From Janibacter limosus (GTDB taxonomy: Bacteria > Actinomycetota > Actinomycetes > Actinomycetales > Dermatophilaceae): DNA of 64,000 nt. The notes under the pieces are model-generated. The model did no database searches, was not told the origin of the DNA, and saw only the letters and a list, made by a program, of their open reading frames with translations. Below, piece after piece: positions 54,239-61,362 of the stretch. Numbering within the stretch: the first letter of the stretch is position 1; every line of letters begins with the position of its first letter. The stretch covers positions 3,286,001 to 3,350,000 of the forward strand of contig NZ_CP036164.1 of assembly GCF_004295485.1 (NCBI RefSeq). Reading direction: 5' to 3'. The position numbers were made by a program, and so were the translations under genes.

Positions 54239-56467
54239 GTGACGACGACCGAGATGGACACGGGCTACGGGGACCCGGGCTCGTACTCGTCGGGACCGCC
54301 GTCCGATCGTCTCCCGCCCCAGGACCTCAACGCCGAGCAGTCGGTCCTCGGCGGCATGCTGCTGAGCAAGGACGCGATCGCCGATGTCGGCGAGACGGTG
54401 CGGGGGCACGACTTCTACCGGCCCTCGCACGAGGTCATCTTCGACGCGATCATCGACCTCTACAGCCGGGGCGAGCCAGCCGACGCGATCACGATCGCCG
54501 ATGAGCTCAGCAAGCGCGGCAACCTGCAGCGCGCGGGTGGGCAGGCCTATCTCCACGACCTGATCCAGTCGGTGCCGACCGCGGCCAACGCCGGGTACTA
54601 CGCGCAGATCGTCGCCGAGCGGGCCGTGCTGCGGCGGCTGGTCGAGGCCGGGACCAAGATCGTCCAGATGGGTTATGCCCAGGGCGGCGGTGACGTCGAG
54701 GAGATCGTCAACTCTGCGCAGGCCGAGGTCTACGGGGTCGCGGAGAAGCGCGGCGGCGAGGACTACGCCCCGCTGTGGGACACGCTCAACGAGACGATGA
54801 CCGAGATCGAGGTCGCAGCCGCGCGCACCGACGAGCTGACGGGTGTGCCCACGGGCTTCACCGATCTCGACGAGCTGACGCACGGCCTGCACCCGGGGCA
54901 GATGGTCGTCATCGCAGCTCGACCGGCAGTGGGTAAGGCGCTCGCGCTGGACACGCCACTGCCGACGCCCACCGGTTGGACCACGATGGGCGAGGTCGCG
55001 GTCGGCGACGAGCTCATCGATGCCTCGGGGCGCCCGACGCGAGTGGTGGCAGCGACCGAGGTCATGGCTGAGCGGCCCTGCTACGAGGTCGAGTTCTCTG
55101 ACGGGTCCGTGATCGTGGCGGATGCTCAGCACCAGTGGCAGACCACGGGGGCCGTGCGCACGACCGAGCAGCTCGCGGCCACGCTGGACCAGGTGCACGA
55201 GGTGGCCCTGACGCAGCCGCTGGAGCTCGCCGACACCGACCTGCCGCTTGCCCCGTATGCCATGGGGGTTCGGCTGGGTCTGGCATGGACCGGCGAGGAC
55301 GAGCTGTCGCCGGAGGTGCGGATGCATCTCGAGGCAGAGGACGAAGGGGGTTCCACCCCTCCGGTCGTGACTCACGTGATGAATCACGACAGTGGCGCGA
55401 GGATCGACCCCACCTACCTTCGCGCGGGGAAGCCGCAGCGCAGGGCGCTCTTGTCCGGCGTGCTCGACGTGGGCGGCTCGGTGGACGACGAGGGTCGCGT
55501 CACCGTTGCCGGTGGTGGCGAGGAGCTTGCCGAGCTCGTCGTGGGTCTTGGCCATCGAGTGGAGTCCTCGACTCCTCATGTCTTGACCTTCGTCGCGGAC
55601 GCGGACGTCTTCCGCGTTGTCGACCGGGCGGTGGCTCACAAGGAGCGTCGCGGGGCCGTGCGTGCCCGGACCATCGTCGATGTCCGTCGGGTCGCGTCGG
55701 TCCCCGTGCGGTGCGTCGAGGTCGACAACGCTGCCCACCTCTACCTCGCTGGCCGATCGATGATCCCGACCCACAACTCGACCCTGGGTGTGGACATCGC
55801 CCGTGCGGCGGCGATCCACCACCAGATGCCGAGCGCGATCTTCTCCCTCGAGATGAGCCGCAGCGAGATCACCATGCGTGTGCTCGCGGCGGAGGCGAGC
55901 ATCCAGCTGCAGCACCTGCGGCGAGGGAAGATGAGCGATCCGGACTGGCGCAAGCTCTCCCGCGTCGTCGGCCGGATCAGCGACAGCCCGCTCTACATCG
56001 ACGACTCGCCCAACCTGTCGCTCATGGAGATCCGCGCCAAGGCACGGCGGCTGAAGCAGCAGCACAACCTCAAGCTCATCGTCATCGACTACCTGCAGCT
56101 GATGAGCTCGGGCAAAAAGGTGGAGTCCCGCCAGCAGGAGGTCTCCGAGTTCTCCCGTGCGCTGAAGTTGCTGGCCAAGGAGCTGCAGGTCCCGGTCATC
56201 GCGATCAGCCAGCTGAACCGTGGTCCTGAGCAGCGCACCGACAAGCGTCCGGCCATGAGCGACCTTCGTGAGTCAGGCTCCATCGAGCAGGATGCCGACA
56301 TCGTGATCCTGCTCCACCGCGACCGAGACCCAGGCTCGGAGCGCGAAGGGGAGGCCGACGTCATCGTCGCCAAGCACCGCAACGGCCCCACCGCCGACAT
56401 CGTGCTCGGCTTCCAGGGGCACTACGCGCGGTTCTCGAACCTGGCGAAGGACTCGGGCGGGTTCTGA
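54239..56467 (+). CDS. dnaB: Replicative DNA helicase with in-frame intein
   Basis: A 742-residue precursor; without the 280-residue intein it is 462 residues, the normal DnaB length. The N-terminal primase-contacting domain (LPPQDLNAEQSVLGGMLLS) spans residues ~20-130. The RecA-like helicase domain has its P-loop split: ARPAVGK (K233) is followed by the intein and then S514 TLGVD. DEA-box region VIDYLQLM, ISQLNRG, DKRPAMSDLRESGSIEQDAD and DVIVAKHRNGPT follow. GTG at 54239 has GGAGGG upstream; ATG 54254 is an alternative. Helicase activity requires splicing. A DnaA-box cluster lies in the leader. Confidence 0.93.
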   Translation: MTTTEMDTGYGDPGSYSSGPPSDRLPPQDLNAEQSVLGGMLLSKDAIADVGETVRGHDFYRPSHEVIFDAIIDLYSRGEPADAITIADELSKRGNLQRAGGQAYLHDLIQSVPTAANAGYYAQIVAERAVLRRLVEAGTKIVQMGYAQGGGDVEEIVNSAQAEVYGVAEKRGGEDYAPLWDTLNETMTEIEVAAARTDELTGVPTGFTDLDELTHGLHPGQMVVIAARPAVGKALALDTPLPTPTGWTTMGEVAVGDELIDASGRPTRVVAATEVMAERPCYEVEFSDGSVIVADAQHQWQTTGAVRTTEQLAATLDQVHEVALTQPLELADTDLPLAPYAMGVRLGLAWTGEDELSPEVRMHLEAEDEGGSTPPVVTHVMNHDSGARIDPTYLRAGKPQRRALLSGVLDVGGSVDDEGRVTVAGGGEELAELVVGLGHRVESSTPHVLTFVADADVFRVVDRAVAHKERRGAVRARTIVDVRRVASVPVRCVEVDNAAHLYLAGRSMIPTHNSTLGVDIARAAAIHHQMPSAIFSLEMSRSEITMRVLAAEASIQLQHLRRGKMSDPDWRKLSRVVGRISDSPLYIDDSPNLSLMEIRAKARRLKQQHNLKLIVIDYLQLMSSGKKVESRQQEVSEFSRALKLLAKELQVPVIAISQLNRGPEQRTDKRPAMSDLRESGSIEQDADIVILLHRDRDPGSEREGEADVIVAKHRNGPTADIVLGFQGHYARFSNLAKDSGGF
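54938..55777 (+). other. Class 3 intein in the DnaB P-loop, endonuclease dead
   Basis: The intein starts at Ala1 (ALALDTPLPTPTGW) in place of Cys or Ser and ends MIPTHN before Ser+1 of the host. It has W67 in block B (ADAQHQW), C259 in block F (VPVRCVEVDNAAHLYLAG) and T278 in block G, the WCT set of class 3 inteins, where the block F Cys starts splicing. Residues ~100-230 hold a LAGLIDADG endonuclease: AMGVRLGLA (108-116) and LSGVLDVGG (172-180). The catalytic Asp of each motif is replaced (Leu115, Gly179), so homing should be lost while splicing is kept. Confidence 0.88.
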
Positions 56468-56544
56468 TTAGAAATTGAACTCTCGCCTTGTGGCCGTAGG
56501 TCTCGGTGAGCTCTCGGCGCACTGCCTGGTCGCTCAGTGCACGA

Positions 56545-56604
56545 CAGTGAACTTCACTGAGGGTGCGAAATGTAGAGTGAGGACCTCAGTGAAGTTCACT
56601 GAGG
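56545..56604 (+). promoter_or_regulatory. Two palindromic operators upstream of the AlbA_2 gene
   Basis: CAGTGAACTTCACTG (56545-56559) and CAGTGAAGTTCACTG (56587-56601) are the same 15-bp palindrome in opposite orientation, the second extended to CCTC...GAGG (56584-56604). Half sites (CTCAGTGCAC near 56533; TGCACTGA after 56604) flank them. They bracket TAGAGT, a possible -10. The rest of the 166-bp gap after dnaB shows nothing else. Confidence 0.8.
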
Positions 56605-56633
56605 TGCACTGACGCGAACGAAGGTGCTGGCAC

Positions 56634-58342
56634 ATGGCCCCTGACGAACTGGACCAAATCGTCCGACGCATTCGAGCGCAGCGAAACGACGACGCCTCGG
56701 TGGAGGTCAAGGCGTGTGCATCGGCCCTGGGCTCCGCCGTGTGGGACACCGTGAGTGCCTTTGCCAACACGACCGGTGGGCTCCTGATCCTCGGGCTTGA
56801 TCAGGGCGGGGGCTTCGCCCCGGCTGATGGGTTCGATGCCGATCGAGTCTGTGACCAGTTCGTCGAGGGCGTCGGGGATGGTGGAGGAACTGGTCTGCTG
56901 GCGAGCCCTCCCGCGTACTCCATTACTAGAGGAGAGGTGGATGGAGCGCCAGTCCTCCTCGTCGACATCGCGGAGAACGACCTAGGCGACAAGCCTTGCT
57001 ACATACGGTCGAAGGGCGTCCAAGGCGGGAGCTATAAGCGCGTTGATGACAAGGACATCAAGCTCACAGCACCCGAGATCTTCGAGATGCAGATGGCGCT
57101 CACCCCTCAAGACGCCGACCGTAGGCCTGTGGGGGAGGCATCCATCGCTGACCTCGACGAGAACTTGGTCGAGGCTCTTGTGGCGCGACGGAAGACGTCC
57201 AAGGCCCTGCGCGGTGTTGTTGCGCTGGATGCGCAACTGGCTCGACTCAATGTCATGACTGGCGATCAAGAGGTGCGTCTCGCGGGGCTTCTGGCGCTCG
57301 GGAAGTATCCACAGCAGTACCTTCCGCGTCTCCTCATCGACGTCTCGGTGCATCCTGCCAACGAGAAGTCTGCGCCGGGTGAGCGAGTGAGATTCCTCGA
57401 CCGAGTGCAGTGCGAGGGGCCACTCGTAGAAGCGATCGACCAAGCCGTGGATGCCACGGCGAGGAACCTCCGGACGTATTCGACTGTCGAGGGTTCGGCG
57501 CGCAAAGACCGCCTAGAGATTCCGCGCGAGGTACTGCGCGAAGCGATCGCAAACGCCGCCGTTCATCGCGAGTATCACGACCTCTTTCAGGGGCAGCCGA
57601 TCACCGTGGACGTCTACCCCAACCGGGTGACAGTTACCAACCCAGGGGGGCTATGGGGTGGCAAGACGCTCGACAACTTGGACGATGGGAACTCGCGCTG
57701 CCGAAACCAGACGTTGATGCAGCTGCTGCAGAACGTCCCCGTGGCGGAGAGCGTGGGTGTCACTGTCGAGGGGCAGGGCGGCGGGTTGCACTCATGGTGC
57801 ATGAGATGGAGGCCCACGCGCTCGACCGTCCCCGCTTCAAGGTGTCGCCGGATCAGGTGACGGTCGAGTTGCGGCGCCACGGCGCCGAGATTCCCGCTCT
57901 GCGAGCTTGGTTGGCCAGGCTCAGTTCGGAACCATTGAGTGATCGCGACGATGCTGCGTTGATCATCGCGCGCCGCGAAGGGAGTGTGAGCGTCTCATCG
58001 CTCCGCGAGCTGCTTCGGGTTGATTCTGATGATGCACGAGAGCTATTGGGCGACCTCGCCGGAAGAGGGCTCCTCCGGCAGGCAGAGGCTGAACGTTACG
58101 AACTCTGGAGCGATGGGCCGCAGATGCGGCCTGCTGAGGCGCGGGTCTTCGGTGCGCTGTCTGCCGTTGTGCCGATGAGCATCAATGAGCTGGCGGAGGA
58201 ACTCGACAAGACACCGAGCAGCTTGCGCCCGATACTGCGCAGGCTCATTCAGCACGGGCAGATTTCGGCTACGGCCCCCCCGACGAGCCGGGATCGCAAG
58301 TACCTACGGGTGCCGGTGGCCGGGGACCCAACTCTCAGCTGA
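56634..58342 (+). pseudogene. AlbA_2/Schlafen-type ATP-binding DNA-binding protein, frameshifted
   Basis: The first frame encodes the AlbA_2 domain (DDASVEVKACASALGSAVWD, FANTTGGLLILGLDQGGGF) and the ATPase-like part (REVLREAIANAAVHREYHDL, VYPNRVTVTNPGGLWGG, LLQNVPVAESVGVTVEGQGG). At about 57782 it shifts: one inserted base restores ALMVHEMEAHALDRPRFKVS and a winged-helix C-terminal region (SINELAEELDKTPSSLRPIL) ending at 58342. The intended protein is about 569 residues. Relatives are transcription or defence-associated proteins often next to type I restriction genes; here it immediately precedes hsdM and may regulate it. Decay or read error is undecided. Confidence 0.75.
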
Positions 58343-58381
58343 CGAGGGCTCTGTCCCAATTGCGGATGGACCTGCGGCAGG

Positions 58382-60166
58382 ATGACGCAGACAATCGTCG
58401 TCTTGCCGCGAGGGGTCCTGTTGAGCACGCTCGGAAGCTTCATCTGGTCGATCGCTGACCAGCTGCGAGGGCCGTACCGGCCGAACCAGTACGGCAACGT
58501 GATCCTCCCGCTGACGATCTTGCGGCGCCTGGACTGCATCCTCGAGCCCGACCGAGCGACTGTCCGGGAGCTGGCGGCCAAGTTCGACAACCCCAACCGG
58601 CTCAAGGTTGAGGTCAAGAAAGCCACCGGGCGGACCTTCTACAACACCTCGAACTACTCCTTCGCCAACCTGCTCAAGGACGCCGACGGCCTGACGGACA
58701 ACCTCAACGACTACATCGACCGGTTCTCACCGGAGGTCGACGTCTTCGAGTACTTCGACTTCAAAAAGGAGATCCTCGCGCTCGAGAAGGCCGAGCTGCT
58801 GCGCGAGGTCGTCAAGTCCTTCGCTGTGATCGACCTGCACCCGAGCCGGGTGTCCAACTCGGACATGGGCGACGCGTTCGAGTACATCATCCGCAAGTTC
58901 AACGAGGCCGCGAACGAGACCTCCGGAGACCACTACACGCCCCGCGACGCGATCAAGCTGCTCGTGGACCTGCTCTTCGCCGAGGAAGACGCCGGCCTGT
59001 CTGAGCCGGGGATCGTCCGGTCGCTGTACGACCCCACCGCGGGAACCGGAGGGATGCTGTCGCTCGCTCAGGAACACTTGCTGGCGCAGAACCCCGACGC
59101 GCGACTCAGCCTCTTCGGGCAGGAGTACAACCCGCAGTCCTACGCGATCTGCAAGTCGGACATGCTCGCCAAGGGCAACGACCCGACCAACATCGCCTTC
59201 GGCAACACCCTGACCGATGACGCCTTCGCGAACCGCCAGTTCGACTTCTGCATGTCCAACCCGCCCTACGGCGTGGACTGGAAGCAGTACGCCAAGACCA
59301 TCAAGGAAGAGAAGGACAGCGCTGGCCCCTATGGCCGTTTCGCGCCAGGCCTGCCGTCCACCTCTGATGGGCAGATGCTCTTCCTGCTCCACTTGGCGCA
59401 CAAGATGCGCGACCCGCAGGACGGTGGTGGCCGGGTCGGCATCGTCATGAACGGCTCCCCGCTCTTCAACGGTGGCGCGGGCTCGGGCCCTTCGGAGATC
59501 CGCCGCTACCTGCTGGAGAACGACCTGGTCGAGGCGATCGTGGCGCTGCCGACCAACATGTTCTTCAACACCGGCATCGCGACCTACATCTGGATCCTCG
59601 ACAACTCCAAGCACCCCGACCGCAAGGGCAAAGTCCAGCTCATCGACGGCACGTCGTACTGGACGAAGATGCGCAAGACCCTCGGCTCGAAGAACCGCGA
59701 GATCAGCGACGAGGACCGCGCGAAGGTCGTCAAGCTTTACGACGACTTCAAGGACGCTGACGCCGAGCACTCCAAGGTGCTGAGCAACGACGACTTCGGG
59801 TACTGGACCATCACCGTCGAGCGGCCCAAGTTGGATGACGAAGGGGAGCCCGTCACCGACCGCAAGGGCAAGCCCAAGCCCGACTCCAAGAAGCGCGACA
59901 CCGAGAACGTGCCCTTTACCTACGGCGGCTCCACCGCTGGGGTCGCGGGTAAGAACGAGGTCGTTCTGGCCTACTTCGACGCCGAGGTGGCCCCCCACGT
60001 TCCCGATGCGTGGATCGACCACGAGAAGACAAAGGTCGGCTACGAAATCCCCTTCACCCGCCACTTCTACACGTATGTGCCTCCTCGGCCCCTCGCTGAG
60101 ATCGACGCCGACCTCGAGCAGCAGGTCGCCAAGATCCTTCAACTGCTGCGCGAGGTAGAGGGATGA
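58382..60166 (+). CDS. hsdM: Type I restriction-modification DNA methyltransferase subunit
   Basis: A 594-residue N6-adenine methyltransferase. N-terminal helical domain (LGSFIWSIADQLRGPYRPNQ), AdoMet motif DPTAGTGGML (about residue 217), catalytic NPPYG (about residue 292), and a C-terminal part that contacts HsdS. It modifies self DNA and forms the core of the restriction complex. ATG at 58382 lies 40 bp after the AlbA_2 stop. Its stop overlaps hsdS. Confidence 0.93.
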   Translation: MTQTIVVLPRGVLLSTLGSFIWSIADQLRGPYRPNQYGNVILPLTILRRLDCILEPDRATVRELAAKFDNPNRLKVEVKKATGRTFYNTSNYSFANLLKDADGLTDNLNDYIDRFSPEVDVFEYFDFKKEILALEKAELLREVVKSFAVIDLHPSRVSNSDMGDAFEYIIRKFNEAANETSGDHYTPRDAIKLLVDLLFAEEDAGLSEPGIVRSLYDPTAGTGGMLSLAQEHLLAQNPDARLSLFGQEYNPQSYAICKSDMLAKGNDPTNIAFGNTLTDDAFANRQFDFCMSNPPYGVDWKQYAKTIKEEKDSAGPYGRFAPGLPSTSDGQMLFLLHLAHKMRDPQDGGGRVGIVMNGSPLFNGGAGSGPSEIRRYLLENDLVEAIVALPTNMFFNTGIATYIWILDNSKHPDRKGKVQLIDGTSYWTKMRKTLGSKNREISDEDRAKVVKLYDDFKDADAEHSKVLSNDDFGYWTITVERPKLDDEGEPVTDRKGKPKPDSKKRDTENVPFTYGGSTAGVAGKNEVVLAYFDAEVAPHVPDAWIDHEKTKVGYEIPFTRHFYTYVPPRPLAEIDADLEQQVAKILQLLREVEG

Positions 60167-61362
60167 CGCGACTGGGTTGGAGCGAGCGGCCGATAGCCGC
60201 TCTGGCGAATTTCGAGAACGGGTATCCGTTTAAGCCGCACCAGCTTGGGGATACCGGCACTCCCATTGTCAGAATCCGCCAACTGAACGATCCCGCCGCC
60301 AGCTTCGACCACTACGATGGGGACTTGGAGCCGAAGTACCAAATTTCGGACGGCGACTTGATCTTCTCGTGGTCCGGCTCCTTGTCGGTGGGCTTTTGGA
60401 CCCGAGGCAATGCATTCCTCAACCAGCACCTGTTTCGCGTCGATCCTGCGTCAGGCGTCGACAAGCGTTGGCTAGCGTATGCGCTGACTTGGAGCGTTGC
60501 ACGCTTCGAGGGCTTCATGCACGGCTCCGCGATGACGCACATCACGAAACCGATGATGAAGGTCGTGCGCGCACCTGTTCCGCCAGTCGACGAGCAGCGT
60601 GCCATCGCCGCCTACCTCGACCGCGAGACCGCCCGCATCGACACGCTCATCATGGAGCAGCGGCGCCTGATCGAGATGCTCCTCGAGCGTCGTGACTCCA
60701 CGTGGGACACCGATGTAGACGCGGCAAGTGGCGCCGGAGTGCTTCTACCCGTTAAGCGCGTCATCTCCTCGATAGTTGACGGTCCATTCGGATCTTCCCT
60801 GACGTCTGCCCACTACACCGATGAAGGTGCGCGGGTGATTCGCCTGGGGAACGTTGGGATCAACGAGTTCAAAGACCATGACTCAGCGTTTATCCCGATT
60901 GAGTACGCGGATGAGTTGGAAGCGCACGCGGTCGTTGCGGGGGACGTCGTAGTAGCCGGACTTGGCGACGACCGGATGCCGCTGGGGCGTGCAGCGGTGG
61001 TCCCTGACCTGGGAGCTGCGATCGTCAAAGCTGATTGCTATCGGCTTCGACCCAATGACATGGTCAGCCCTCAGTACCTGGCCTGGGTCATGTCTGCACC
61101 TCAGACTGGGTCTCAGATCATGTTGCTGGCGCGCGGCGCCACTCGTGCCCGACTTAACACCAAAGTCGTCCAGCAGGTCGAGATCCCGATACCGGACCGC
61201 GCGATGCAAGCGGAGATCGTCGCTAGGTCTGCAGCCGCGATCAAGAAGATCGATGTGTTGATCGCCGAGTCGGAGCGGTTCATCGAGTTGTCGCGGGAGC
61301 GACGGGCGGCGCTGATCACGGCTGCGGTCACGGGGCAGATCGACGTGCGAGAGGTAGCGTGA
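60163..61362 (+). CDS. hsdS: Type I restriction-modification specificity subunit
   Basis: A 399-residue protein with two target-recognition domains (residues ~1-130 and ~190-345), each followed by a conserved coiled helix (DEQRAIAAYLDRETARIDTL near 145 and AEIVARSAAAIKKIDVLIAE near 350). The two halves set the bipartite DNA site; the sequence gives no direct reading of it. ATGA overlap with hsdM and one-base overlap with hsdR show a single operon. The gene is less GC-rich than the surroundings, as usual for specificity genes exchanged between strains. Confidence 0.93.
   Translation: MTRLGWSERPIAALANFENGYPFKPHQLGDTGTPIVRIRQLNDPAASFDHYDGDLEPKYQISDGDLIFSWSGSLSVGFWTRGNAFLNQHLFRVDPASGVDKRWLAYALTWSVARFEGFMHGSAMTHITKPMMKVVRAPVPPVDEQRAIAAYLDRETARIDTLIMEQRRLIEMLLERRDSTWDTDVDAASGAGVLLPVKRVISSIVDGPFGSSLTSAHYTDEGARVIRLGNVGINEFKDHDSAFIPIEYADELEAHAVVAGDVVVAGLGDDRMPLGRAAVVPDLGAAIVKADCYRLRPNDMVSPQYLAWVMSAPQTGSQIMLLARGATRARLNTKVVQQVEIPIPDRAMQAEIVARSAAAIKKIDVLIAESERFIELSRERRAALITAAVTGQIDVREVA

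Noticed and set aside
54938..55777. Active homing endonuclease
   Set aside because: Both LAGLIDADG motifs lack the catalytic Asp (Leu115 and Gly179).
53480..56065. An 861-codon minus-strand open frame over dnaB
   Set aside because: It is antisense to dnaB, lacks any domain, and would run through the DnaA-box region.
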